Shown here in pieces: positions 20,475 through 29,106 of a stretch of 64,000 bases of DNA (position 1 is its first letter; each line of letters starts with the position of its first letter). Made by a program: the position numbers and the translations under genes. This DNA is from an uncultured Sphingobacteriales bacterium (GTDB taxonomy: Bacteria > Bacteroidota > Bacteroidia > Chitinophagales > Chitinophagaceae). Where the stretch lies: contig CALMQS010000089.1 in the NCBI GenBank assembly GCA_937871285.1, positions 1-64,000 on the forward strand. The letters run 5' to 3'. Under the pieces are notes generated by a model. The model was not told where the DNA came from. It did not search any database and saw only the letters and a list, made by a program, of their open reading frames with translations.

Positions 20475-20780
20475 ATGCTTTACATTCCTTGTCCCCATTG
20501 CGGGCTGCGCAACGAAACTGAGTTCCATTACGGAGCTGAGGCTGGCGTTGCTTACCCTGATCCTAACACACTGGCCGATAGCGAGTGGGCAAAATACCTG
20601 CATATCCGCGCCAATCCCAAGGGGTGGCTTGCCGAGCGTTGGGTGCACTTTGCCGGATGTGGCAAATGGTTCAACCTCTGGCGCAACACCGTTACCCATG
20701 AAATCGGGCCGGCATATCTTCCCTTTACCAAACAACCAAAAGCGCCCGGTACAACCGTGCAGGAGGGCTCGGGCAAATGA
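20475..20780 (+). CDS. soxD: Sarcosine oxidase subunit delta (zinc-binding)
   Basis: A 101-residue zinc subunit of heterotetrameric sarcosine oxidase. I chose ATG 20475 (MLYIPCPHCG) over an upstream in-frame start because the family begins right before the CPxCG knuckle. Predicted zinc ligands are Cys6, Cys9, His58 and Cys62 (CPHC, then WVHFAGC). Other family marks are EFHYGAEAGVAYPDP, DSEWAKYLHIRANPKGWLAE and TVTHEI. Its stop overlaps the soxA start (ATGA), so the two are translationally coupled. Confidence 0.92.
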   Translation: MLYIPCPHCGLRNETEFHYGAEAGVAYPDPNTLADSEWAKYLHIRANPKGWLAERWVHFAGCGKWFNLWRNTVTHEIGPAYLPFTKQPKAPGTTVQEGSGK

Positions 20781-23461
20781 GCGGAATTACTTTCAGTTTT
20801 GATGACAAATTATACAATGGACATCACGGTGAGCCCATGGCGGCTGCATTGCTGCGCTGCGGTCTGCTGTCCATCACCAACAGCACCTATCATGGCCGTG
20901 CGCGGGGCGTGATCGGATTGGGCGTTGAAGAACCCAATGCACTCGTGCAACTGGTATCAGGCACAAAAGAATCCATGCGCCCGGCTACCGTGATTGAAGT
21001 AGTGGAAGGATTGGCGGCACGCAGTTTGACCGGCATCGGCGCACTGCCTGAAGATCCCGAAGAAGCACGTTATGATAAAACCAACCGCTATGTGGACACG
21101 CTGGTGATAGGGGCAGGTATTGCGGGACTTACGGCCGCAGATGAGGAGCTTCGTGCAGGCCGTGAAGTGCTGCTGATTGACGACCAGCCAGGACCTGGCG
21201 GTCATCTCCGGCACCTTGGGCTGGAATTACCTTCTGCCTTACAGGGTATGCTCGCGCATAAGAACCTTACTTATCTATCCAGGTGCACGGCAGTTGGATT
21301 ATACGATCAGAATTATGTTGTTGCCATTGAGCGGCGAAGCGATCACCCTGGTAATGCCGCGCCGGCGAACCGCGCCCGCATCCGGGTATGGCATATCCGT
21401 GCCGAACGTGTAGTATTGGCGCCAGGTGCATTTCAGCGCCCGTTGATCTTCGCCAATAACGACAGACCCGGCATTATGCTATCTCATGCTGCAGCTACTT
21501 ATGTGGCGGTGCATGGCGTAAAAATATTTAAGCAGGTTGTAGTAGCTACGGTTGATAACCAGGGCTACCGCGATGCGCTTAGGCTTCATACTGCCGGCGT
21601 ATCCGTACAGGGTATTTATGATGTACGATCATCCGCCAGGGGAGTTAGTGTAGATGCCGCGAAGGCTGCAGGTATTCCTATACGTGTTCGTTCCACTGTG
21701 CTTGATACGTCTTCTAATGCGGAAGGAGTTTTAAACAGCGTCACCATACAGGATCTTGAGACAAAAGAAATATTTCAAACCGCTGCCGATCTGCTCGCTG
21801 TATCCGGTGGCTGGACGCCTATTGTTGATCTTGCAACGCATATCGGCATCAAACCAAAATGGAGTGAGGAACACGCCGCCTTCCTGGTAAACCACGCTAC
21901 CGACCAGCTTCGCACCGCCGGCATGCTGGCGGGCGACTTCGGGGGCGATGACGATCCGGCAGTATACTTTGGGCCGACGCTCGATGCCGAACAGGCACGG
22001 CATGCTTACATAGACTTTCAGCGCGATACCACATTGCACGACCTGCGCCGCGCCGTTGGGGCAGGGTTGTTGAGTATAGAGCACATTAAACGATATACTA
22101 CCATCGGCACGGCACACGACCAGGGTAAAACGAGCGGCATGCTCACCATTGGTGCACTTTGCCAACTGAACGGAAAGGACGGGCTCTCACCTGCCGAGGT
22201 AGGTACGCTTTCTTTTCGTCCACCTTATGTGCCCATACCTTTTGCTGCGCTTGCAGGGCGGGAACGCGGAGCATTGTCTGATCCCATCCGCATTACAGCA
22301 CTCCATCAATGGCATGTGGAAGCCGGGGCGGTATTCGAGGATGTGGGGCAATGGAAACGACCCTGGTATTTCCCGAAAGCGGGTGAAAGCATGGATGAGG
22401 CGGTCCGGCGGGAGTGCGTAGCAGCCAGGCAGGGTGTGGCCGTAATGGACGCCTCTACCCTTGGAAAAATTGATATCCGGGGTGCGGACGCCGGGATTTT
22501 CCTCGACCGCATCTATACCAATATGTTCTCTACCTTACCGGAAGGGCAGTGCCGTTATGGACTGATGTGTAAGGCTGACGGGATCGTGTTTGATGACGGC
22601 GTTACCACCCGGCTGGGTAAAAACCATTTCCTCATGACCACCACAACAGGAGGTGCCGCCCGCGTGCTGGCATGGCTGGAAGAGTGGTTGCAGACAGAGT
22701 GGCCTGAGCTGGAGGTTTATTGCACCTCGGTTACCGAGCATATTTCGACCATTGCATTAGTTGGCCCGAAAAGCAGGCAACTCCTCCACGAACTGGTAAA
22801 AGATATTGACCTCTCAAAAGATGCATTTCCTTTTATGCACAACCGGGATGCAACGATTGATGGCATTCCGGTGCGGATAGCACGGATCTCCTTTTCAGGA
22901 GAGCTGGCATTCGAGATCAACTCAACCTGGGGAGATGCCCGCCATATATGGGAAAGACTATGGACGCTCGGACGTGCTTACGACCTGACTGCCTATGGCA
23001 CAGAAACCATGCACGTGCTGCGGGCGGAAAAGGGATATGTTATTATCGGGCAGGATACCGATGGCACGCAAACGCCACCTGACCTCAATATGTCGTGGAT
23101 TGTTTCCAAAAAGAAGGAGTTCATCGGAAAGCGCTCCTTACAGTTGCCTTACCTGAAAGCAGCGGGAAGACAGCAATTGGTTGGATTGATACAGGAGAAG
23201 GATGAAGAAGTGATCCCGGAAGGAGCATATATCACAGTATTGAATGCGCAACCGGATCAGTACAACAAAACTCCTCATACCGGTTTCGTAACGAGCGCTT
23301 ACTATTCACCGGCACTTGGGCGTTCGTTCGCGCTGGCGCTGGTGGCTGATGGACTGAACCGGATGGGTGAAGTGGTGGCTGTGCCTATAGGAAAAAAACT
23401 GTTGCATGCTACTATATGCAACAGCGTATTTATTGACAAGGAAAATATCAGAAGAGATTAA
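20777..23461 (+). CDS. soxA: Sarcosine oxidase subunit alpha
   Basis: An 894-residue subunit that binds NAD+ and contains the folate-binding GcvT half; it transfers the methyl group of sarcosine to tetrahydrofolate. The N-terminal 2Fe-2S-like domain is present (ITFSFDDKLYNGHHGEPMAA, GVIGLGVEEPNALVQL). The dinucleotide motif VIGAGIAGLTAADEEL lies near residue 115. The C-terminal aminomethyltransferase domain starts near residue 510 (WKRPWYFPKAGESMDEAVRR, ARISFSGELAFEIN). It is somewhat shorter than the usual 960-1000 residues but no domain is missing. It overlaps soxD by 4 nt and is followed by soxG after 10 nt. Confidence 0.92.
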   Translation: MSGITFSFDDKLYNGHHGEPMAAALLRCGLLSITNSTYHGRARGVIGLGVEEPNALVQLVSGTKESMRPATVIEVVEGLAARSLTGIGALPEDPEEARYDKTNRYVDTLVIGAGIAGLTAADEELRAGREVLLIDDQPGPGGHLRHLGLELPSALQGMLAHKNLTYLSRCTAVGLYDQNYVVAIERRSDHPGNAAPANRARIRVWHIRAERVVLAPGAFQRPLIFANNDRPGIMLSHAAATYVAVHGVKIFKQVVVATVDNQGYRDALRLHTAGVSVQGIYDVRSSARGVSVDAAKAAGIPIRVRSTVLDTSSNAEGVLNSVTIQDLETKEIFQTAADLLAVSGGWTPIVDLATHIGIKPKWSEEHAAFLVNHATDQLRTAGMLAGDFGGDDDPAVYFGPTLDAEQARHAYIDFQRDTTLHDLRRAVGAGLLSIEHIKRYTTIGTAHDQGKTSGMLTIGALCQLNGKDGLSPAEVGTLSFRPPYVPIPFAALAGRERGALSDPIRITALHQWHVEAGAVFEDVGQWKRPWYFPKAGESMDEAVRRECVAARQGVAVMDASTLGKIDIRGADAGIFLDRIYTNMFSTLPEGQCRYGLMCKADGIVFDDGVTTRLGKNHFLMTTTTGGAARVLAWLEEWLQTEWPELEVYCTSVTEHISTIALVGPKSRQLLHELVKDIDLSKDAFPFMHNRDATIDGIPVRIARISFSGELAFEINSTWGDARHIWERLWTLGRAYDLTAYGTETMHVLRAEKGYVIIGQDTDGTQTPPDLNMSWIVSKKKEFIGKRSLQLPYLKAAGRQQLVGLIQEKDEEVIPEGAYITVLNAQPDQYNKTPHTGFVTSAYYSPALGRSFALALVADGLNRMGEVVAVPIGKKLLHATICNSVFIDKENIRRD

Positions 23462-23471
23462 TCAAGCACAT

Positions 23472-24068
23472 ATGATCGCCAAACAAAGTCCGTTGGAAGG
23501 AAAACATACAGGAACCGCCGCTACTGTGGCGATCCGTGAATTGCCGGGATTGCATACCATTGATCTCCGTGTTGCACCCGGAAGCGTAGCCCAGCTTGTC
23601 GTTACCGGAGCATTGGGTATAGAACTACCGGCAAAGACAGGCCAGATCCAAACCACGTCAGTACCTGGTGGTGGAGGGGAAGCGCATGTCCTCTGTCTTG
23701 CTCCTGACTGGTGGCTTATGGTAGGGTTGGAGGAAGCGGAGCAGCAACTCGCACTATTGAAGAACCAATATCATTTCAGCGCGGTTGATGTGAGCGGTCA
23801 ACGTACTACTATTGAACTGGAAGGGACTCATGCCCGCGAAGTGCTCGCCCACCTTTGGGAACAGGATCTGCGGGAAAAAAGTTTTCCTGTTGCAAGTGTC
23901 TCCCAGGGGCTCATGGCGAAAGCCCCGGTGGTCGTGTGCCATATTGCCCCGTTTTGTTACCGTGTCATGGTCCGAAGCTCTTTCGCTTTGCACTTGTGGA
24001 AGGCGCTGGCAGACGCAGCGGAGGAGTGGCTTATAGCACGAAAAATTAATGCTGGTTCTCCCTTTTAA
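23472..24068 (+). CDS. soxG: Sarcosine oxidase subunit gamma
   Basis: A 198-residue small subunit of heterotetrameric sarcosine oxidase, structurally a folate-binding-domain relative without its own cofactor. I chose ATG 23472 (MIAKQSPLEG), 10 nt after the soxA stop. Family features are the ITV-like opening followed by ELPGLHTIDLRVAPGS, then LAPDWWLMVG, then VDVSGQRTTIELEG and CYRVMVRSSFALHLWKALADA. It ends the rightward operon and its 3' end overlaps the convergent AraC gene by 23 bp. Confidence 0.88.
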   Translation: MIAKQSPLEGKHTGTAATVAIRELPGLHTIDLRVAPGSVAQLVVTGALGIELPAKTGQIQTTSVPGGGGEAHVLCLAPDWWLMVGLEEAEQQLALLKNQYHFSAVDVSGQRTTIELEGTHAREVLAHLWEQDLREKSFPVASVSQGLMAKAPVVVCHIAPFCYRVMVRSSFALHLWKALADAAEEWLIARKINAGSPF

Positions 24069-24918
24069 ATTCAAGCGGACTGAGTTTCATAATTCTCCTG
24101 AACTGGTAATAAAAATTAGACAGGCTGTCGAAACCGCAGGAATAGCCTATTTCCTTTATGGAACGCTGATCATATTTTATCATATTACAGGCTTTACTGA
24201 TCCTGAATGCTGTAAGAAACTCCAGATATGTTTTATTGGTGCTGGTTTTAAAATACCTGCAGAAAGATTCCCTGGTTAGGTTGGCAATTTTTGCCACATC
24301 ATCAATCCTGATATGCTCATCGTAATTGGCGTAAGTATAATCCAGGATGCTGGTGATTCTTGGGTCTTCTGCATATTTTGCGTGAACCGGCTCCGTTTTG
24401 ATCAATGTTCTGCAGGTATTCCTTTCCGTAAGGATCTTCAGGATGTTTAATAATATGATTATCCTGTCGAGCGAAACAGCTTCAAAAATTTTTTCAATCA
24501 TGGGAATGATCCGGGTCCTGGCATGGTCTTCAACAAATAACCCCTGGCAGGCGGTGGAAAGCAACTGTTGTATTTCCCTGAATTCAGGGCGCAGGAGCGT
24601 GTCGCTGCCAAGGAAGTTTTCATGAAACTGCAGCACCATGGCCTCCGGCGGATTGTCCTTGTTCTGCAGGAATCTTTCTTCATGCAGGAATGCGTGGGGA
24701 AGGTTCTTGCCAATGAGCAGGAGATCATTGTTTTTGAAATTCTCTACACTGGTACCAATGATTCTTGTTCCTTCTGAATTTTTTATCAGTATCAGTTCGA
24801 TCTCCGGATGGTAATGCCAGGCATTCGACAGGTTTTCCCCGCAATCAATCTTTGCATTGAAGCAACTGTTACCGCTCCAGCTAACATGTTTAAAAGATGG
24901 TTTTGCAGTTTTCAACAT
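24046..24918 (-). CDS. AraC-family regulator with cupin sensor domain
   Basis: A 290-residue transcription factor. The N-terminal half is a cupin-type ligand domain (NAWHYHPEIELILI, LLLIGKNLPHAFLHEE). The C-terminal half has the double helix-turn-helix of the AraC/XylS family (IRIDDVAKIANLTRESFCRYFK, then SIKEIGYSCGFDSLSNFYYQFR, ending MKLSPLEFKRE). It is convergent with the sox operon, overlapping soxG by 23 bp. Candidate targets are the tandem repeats at 15166-15206; equally, it could serve the sugar-acid genes to its right. A promoter-like box TAATTTTA (minus strand) at 24952-24945 lies just inside the LacI-type palindrome at 24957-24970, so the LacI regulator may repress it. Confidence 0.88.
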   Translation of the reverse strand: MLKTAKPSFKHVSWSGNSCFNAKIDCGENLSNAWHYHPEIELILIKNSEGTRIIGTSVENFKNNDLLLIGKNLPHAFLHEERFLQNKDNPPEAMVLQFHENFLGSDTLLRPEFREIQQLLSTACQGLFVEDHARTRIIPMIEKIFEAVSLDRIIILLNILKILTERNTCRTLIKTEPVHAKYAEDPRITSILDYTYANYDEHIRIDDVAKIANLTRESFCRYFKTSTNKTYLEFLTAFRISKACNMIKYDQRSIKEIGYSCGFDSLSNFYYQFRRIMKLSPLEFKRENQH

Positions 24919-24956
24919 AAAAAATCAGTTAATTATGGCCAACATAAAATTATAAT

Positions 24957-24970
24957 GGAAACCGGTTTCC
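24957..24970. promoter_or_regulatory. LacI-type operator, perfect 14-bp palindrome
   Basis: GGAAACCGGTTTCC is perfectly symmetric with a central CG, the usual form of LacI/GalR-family operators. It lies upstream of the AraC gene start and in the region shared with the divergent LacI gene. It is followed by TAAATTA; the second site at 25147-25160 is followed by TGAATTA. Confidence 0.65.
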
Positions 24971-25146
24971 TAAATTACGCTATATATTTAACTATTACTC
25001 ATAATCGGGATTATTTTTTATGATTTAAAGCAAGTAACCAGATGCGCTTCAGGTTGTTGTCGGCTGGTAAGGACTACAGACGGGCAATTAGCCTTAGGCG
25101 CTGTTCTTATTCCCCAAAGCATACATACGACAATTTTTAATTTATT

Positions 25147-25160
25147 GGCAATCGGTTTCC
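25147..25160. promoter_or_regulatory. Second LacI-type operator, imperfect palindrome
   Basis: GGCAATCGGTTTCC shares its right half with the perfect palindrome at 24957-24970 and is symmetric at 5 of 7 pairs. It lies 19 bases upstream of a TACTTTTG -7 box (25180-25187), that is, over the -33 region of the LacI gene promoter, so binding would autoregulate. Confidence 0.6.
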
Positions 25161-25179
25161 TGAATTAAAAAATAAAAAC

Positions 25180-25187
25180 TACTTTTG
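25180..25187 (+). promoter_or_regulatory. Bacteroidota -7 promoter box of the LacI gene
   Basis: TACTTTTG matches the Bacteroidota housekeeping consensus TAnnTTTG at every fixed position, about 32 nt upstream of ATG 25219. No clear TTTG -33 element; that position is occupied by the operator-like sequence. Confidence 0.5.
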
Positions 25188-25218
25188 GAACGCCCCGAAC
25201 GGTTTGCACCAACCGGCT

Positions 25219-26277
25219 ATGAAAAATAACAGTATGAAAGGAAAAAGAATAACGATTTATGATATTGCAAAGGAAGTGGGTATTGCGCCTTCTTCCGTTT
25301 CAAAAGCGCTGAACAACCTGCCATCTGTGAGTAACAAAATAAAGGCTTTGGTTAAAGCCAAGGCCAATGAGCTCAACTACAAGTACAATTCAAATGCGGC
25401 CAACCTGAGAAGTGGCTTTTCAAGAACCATCGGTGTAATTGTTCCTAAGATCAATGTGGCTTTTTTTTCTAACGCAATTGCCGGCATGGAGGAGGTTTGC
25501 TTTGAAAACAATCACGGGCTTATTATTTGCCAGTCAGATGAATCTTATGAAAGGGAAGTACAGTGCATCCAAACGCTCATACACCAGAATGTAGACTGCA
25601 TCCTTATCTCACTCTCGCAGGAAACCAGGGCAACACAGCATTTGCTGGAAATAAAAAACAATCAGATGGGGTTAGTTCAGTTTGATCGTGTAGATGAAAG
25701 TTTTGCAAGCCATCGTGTGGTAAATGATAACAGTCATGCTGCTTATGAAGCCGTGAAACATTTAATAGAGCAGGGGTATAAAAAGATCGCTTTTTTAGGC
25801 GGCTCTGATCATCTTACCGTTTACAACGACCGGAAACAGGGTTACCTGCAGGCAATAAAAGAAGCCGATCTTAATATTCCGTATAATTATATCCTGGATA
25901 ATGAATTTAAAACGGAAACAGCGCTGAAAGCTGCCACCGAGCTGTTGCAGTATAAGGATCCGCCCGATGCTTTTTTTACTGTTACCGATCATGCGGCGCT
26001 TGGCGTTCTTAAAGCGGCATGGTCACTGGGGCTGCGTGTTCCTGACGAGGTGGGTATTATCGGCTTTTCTAATGAAACATTCACGGAAGTTACCTTTCCA
26101 ACCCTTTCCTCTGTTGACCAGCAGAGCAGAAATCTTGGCAAAGCCGCCGCCAACATGTATTTCAATCATATGCTTGCGGCAGCGCCGGTTAATACTGTTG
26201 CGCAAAATTTTGAGATGCAGGTCATTGAAAGTTCGCTTATTGTTCGCGAATCATCGGAGAGAGTGCGCGCCATGTAA
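25219..26277 (+). CDS. LacI/GalR-family transcriptional regulator
   Basis: A 352-residue regulator starting at ATG 25219 (a TTG five codons upstream is less likely; ATG 25234 is possible). The N-terminal helix-turn-helix ITIYDIAKEVGIAPSSVSKA and the hinge-helix stretch AANLRSGFSRTIGVIVPK are classical, followed by a periplasmic-binding-protein-like ligand domain with Rossmann repeats (KIAFLGGSDHLTVYNDRKQG, DAFFTVTDHAALGVLKAA, TLSSVDQQSRNLGKAAANM). It reads away from the betaine locus and convergently with the MFS transporter gene. Two operator-like palindromes lie upstream. A sugar or sugar-acid effector is likely from the downstream transporter and galactonate dehydratase. Confidence 0.93.
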   Translation: MKNNSMKGKRITIYDIAKEVGIAPSSVSKALNNLPSVSNKIKALVKAKANELNYKYNSNAANLRSGFSRTIGVIVPKINVAFFSNAIAGMEEVCFENNHGLIICQSDESYEREVQCIQTLIHQNVDCILISLSQETRATQHLLEIKNNQMGLVQFDRVDESFASHRVVNDNSHAAYEAVKHLIEQGYKKIAFLGGSDHLTVYNDRKQGYLQAIKEADLNIPYNYILDNEFKTETALKAATELLQYKDPPDAFFTVTDHAALGVLKAAWSLGLRVPDEVGIIGFSNETFTEVTFPTLSSVDQQSRNLGKAAANMYFNHMLAAAPVNTVAQNFEMQVIESSLIVRESSERVRAM

Positions 26278-26307
26278 CATGGAGCAATAGCCTGGTGAAT
26301 GCGTTGT

Positions 26308-27633
26308 TTATGCCGCTTCTTTATTGATGCCATTTTCAGCGTATTCGTGAAGCGCATCATCTTTTTTAAGCGGGCCCAGTACAAACAATATAATACATAC
26401 CGCTATTAACGCCATTATTCCATATCCCACAAAAACAGCATGGTAAGCAAAAGTATAATTGTATGCTTTTGAAATATTTTCAATAGTAAAGCCCGATAAG
26501 GCCTGGAATATGGCGCCGCCCAACCCGGCGCCTACGCTGGCTACACCCCAAACGGAAGCTGTTGCGCTCAATGGCACTACGTCTGCCGGAAAAGCCATGG
26601 TATTGGATGTATAGGCCGCATAACCAAAGCCGGCAATGCTTAGCACCACAAGCGCGGTTGCAGGACTGGTAATAATAAATGGCCCCAGCATAAGGGAAAG
26701 CGCCAGCAACGATCCAAAAAGGCCTGTTGCTATCTTCCTTGCTTTACCCACCGGTGTTCCGCGTTTAATAATAAACTGGGTAAAGAGCCCTCCCAGTATG
26801 TTGCCGATATCTGCAACAATGAAAGGAAACATGGCAAACCATCCAATTTTATCCAACCCCCAGCCATGAACATCTACCAGGTATCTTCCTATCCAGAAGG
26901 TAATAAAATACCAAACCGGGTCCATGAAAATTTTTGAAAAAGTAAACCAATAAACAAATTTTGTTTTTATGAGCTTAAGCGGGGGTATGGTGCGTGCCTT
27001 TGACGCTTTTTTTGCGCTTTCAGGTGTATAATAGGTAAACCAGAATGCGGCAAGCCATATATAGCCCAGCGACCCGATGATAACAAAAGTGAGCTGCCAG
27101 CCATAACGCATGCCAAGCCATGCTATGAGTGGTGGCGCTACTACTGCTCCTATTGCGGCGCCGCTGTTGAATATACCGGTAGCGGTAGATCGCTCCTCAG
27201 GTGTAAACCACTCGCTGGTAAGCTTTATGGCTGCCGGCCAGTTACCCGCTTCCCCTATGCCCAGTAAAAACCGGCAGATGCCGAAATGAAAAGGTAAGCG
27301 CGCAACCGCATGAAGCAGGGAAGCGGTTGTCCAGAAAGCCATGCATATCGAATATCCCAGCCTGGTACCGAGCCTGTCAATAATAAATCCGGACACGAGG
27401 TTGGAGGCCATATAAGCCACAAAAAAAGCGGTTGCAATATAGCCAAAGGCATCATTAGGGATAAGCGCTCTCAGCTCGCCATTAGCACTTAGGTAATTAA
27501 ATGCCAGCCGGTCAACATAATTTAATACAGTTGCCGCAAAGGCAAAAAATAACATCAGCCATCTGATCCTGGGCAGTGCAATAGATGAAGGGGTGGCAAG
27601 CGGTTTACTTTTCATTTTTGACATATAATGCAT
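26308..27633 (-). CDS. MFS transporter, anion:cation symporter (sugar-acid) type
   Basis: A 441-residue major facilitator protein with 12 hydrophobic segments. The opening phrase IRWLMLFFAFAATVLNYVDRLAFNYLS and SGFIIDRLGTRLGYSICMAFWT are typical of the ACS family (hexuronate, galactonate and glucarate permeases such as ExuT/DgoT). It lies 68 nt downstream of the Gfo/Idh gene on the same strand as galactonate dehydratase, so uptake of galactonate or another sugar acid is the best guess. ATG codons at 27624 or 27615 are alternative starts. Confidence 0.88.
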   Translation of the reverse strand: MHYMSKMKSKPLATPSSIALPRIRWLMLFFAFAATVLNYVDRLAFNYLSANGELRALIPNDAFGYIATAFFVAYMASNLVSGFIIDRLGTRLGYSICMAFWTTASLLHAVARLPFHFGICRFLLGIGEAGNWPAAIKLTSEWFTPEERSTATGIFNSGAAIGAVVAPPLIAWLGMRYGWQLTFVIIGSLGYIWLAAFWFTYYTPESAKKASKARTIPPLKLIKTKFVYWFTFSKIFMDPVWYFITFWIGRYLVDVHGWGLDKIGWFAMFPFIVADIGNILGGLFTQFIIKRGTPVGKARKIATGLFGSLLALSLMLGPFIITSPATALVVLSIAGFGYAAYTSNTMAFPADVVPLSATASVWGVASVGAGLGGAIFQALSGFTIENISKAYNYTFAYHAVFVGYGIMALIAVCIILFVLGPLKKDDALHEYAENGINKEAA

Positions 27634-27700
27634 ACACGTACCTTCATGTGGTTTGAGTTGCTGAATAGCTGATGATGGGGATGTGCTGCACCATCAATGT

Positions 27701-29050
27701 TTATGAAATGATGTACGGCGAACGGTAATGTCCTTTAAGAAAGGTATTGGCAGCTTTATTATTGGTAAACCTTTCCGTTGTAGCATTAAATTCCAGGTAT
27801 TGGTTACCCACCCGGTAAGCAATATCGGCAAGGTGTACAAGGGAAGCGCTCAGGTGTCCCTGTGTTACATCGCCATTTGGAGCTTTGCTTAAGCGGATGC
27901 TGTCAATAAAGTCCTTCTGATGAAATTTGTCGGGGAAGTACCCCTTATCCATATCAACAATTTTTCCGTCCACTTCCATTACCTGCCATCCAACGCCATG
28001 GCGCCCGAGGTACATGATGCGTTCGGTTCCGTAAATTTCAATCCGGGTAGAATTTTGCGGCCAATAGGGCCATTTGCTTCCGTATCTTACCTCCCGTCCT
28101 TCTTTGGTCATATACGGTGTGCAGGAACCGCTTTCGCAGGTCATGGAAAAATTGGGGAACTGGTAAGTAATGTTCAAAAACTCCGGCGTTTCTTTTTGAG
28201 AGTGAAAGCCAACATTCCCGCCGGTGCAGTAAACCGATGCAGGATGACCCGGATCTCCCATGGCTAACCGTGCCAGGTCCATTACATGGCTGGCATCGTC
28301 TGATAACGCGCCTCCTCCGTAAGACCAGAAATCGAGCCAGCCGCCACGGCCTGTCATGCTATGTCTGTTGGGATTATAGGGAACGCTTTTTGCAGGTCCC
28401 TGCCACGCGTCCCAGTTCAGTCCTGCAGGCACGGCAGTATCGGGTTCCGGCATCCATTTTGACCCTCCCAGCAGGTTGTAACATTTTACATGAACGATGC
28501 TGCCTAATTTTCCCGATTTAATATAATCACGTGCAGAAAATGCATAAGGGGCGCTCCTGTTTTGAAAACCGATCTGCAATACTTTCTTATATTTTTTTGT
28601 GGCCGCAATGAGCTGCTGACCTTCCCATATAGATAACGTTGGATTTTTCTCCACATACACATGCTTACCTGCCTGCAATGCCCATACGGATGCCAGCACA
28701 TGCCAGTGCTCCGGCGTACATATTACTGCTGCATCCACGTCTTTATCGTCAAATGCCCTGCGCATATCTGTAATAAACTTTGGCGCGTACCCCTGCTTTT
28801 TTGCATAGGCTTCTATTTCAGCAGGAATGGCAGCGAGGGTTTCGTTTACATCGCACAAATATTTTACTTCTACATTTTCATTTTCCTTTACTATTCCGGA
28901 TAGTACATCCCGGCCACGGCCTCCGCACCCTATAAGGGCCAGCACAATTTTATCATTGGATCCGCCCTGTTTTTTTGTTATAAAAGAGGAGCCTAAGCTA
29001 ACCCCCATTGCCCCGAGCGCCACATGGCTAATGAAATTACGTCTTTGCAT
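27701..29050 (-). CDS. Gfo/Idh/MocA-family oxidoreductase with Tat-like signal
   Basis: A 449-residue NAD(P)-dependent oxidoreductase. The N-terminus MQRRNFISHVALGAMGVSLG is a Tat-type export signal, usual for this family in Bacteroidota. The Rossmann domain follows (KIVLALIGCGGRGRDVLSGI), with the EKNPTLSIWEGQQLIAA phrase corresponding to the conserved EKP motif (here EKN) and a C-terminal substrate domain (GRGGWLDFWSYGGGALSDDASHVMDLA). Substrates in the family are sugars, inositols or their derivatives; the actual one is unknown. It lies between the MFS gene and a large hydrolase gene in the same direction. Confidence 0.88.
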   Translation of the reverse strand: MQRRNFISHVALGAMGVSLGSSFITKKQGGSNDKIVLALIGCGGRGRDVLSGIVKENENVEVKYLCDVNETLAAIPAEIEAYAKKQGYAPKFITDMRRAFDDKDVDAAVICTPEHWHVLASVWALQAGKHVYVEKNPTLSIWEGQQLIAATKKYKKVLQIGFQNRSAPYAFSARDYIKSGKLGSIVHVKCYNLLGGSKWMPEPDTAVPAGLNWDAWQGPAKSVPYNPNRHSMTGRGGWLDFWSYGGGALSDDASHVMDLARLAMGDPGHPASVYCTGGNVGFHSQKETPEFLNITYQFPNFSMTCESGSCTPYMTKEGREVRYGSKWPYWPQNSTRIEIYGTERIMYLGRHGVGWQVMEVDGKIVDMDKGYFPDKFHQKDFIDSIRLSKAPNGDVTQGHLSASLVHLADIAYRVGNQYLEFNATTERFTNNKAANTFLKGHYRSPYIIS

Positions 29051-29106
29051 AGCTGCTTTTTTTGAAAATGGATAATAGTAATATGTGTTTATTGAAGTTC
29101 ATTGCA

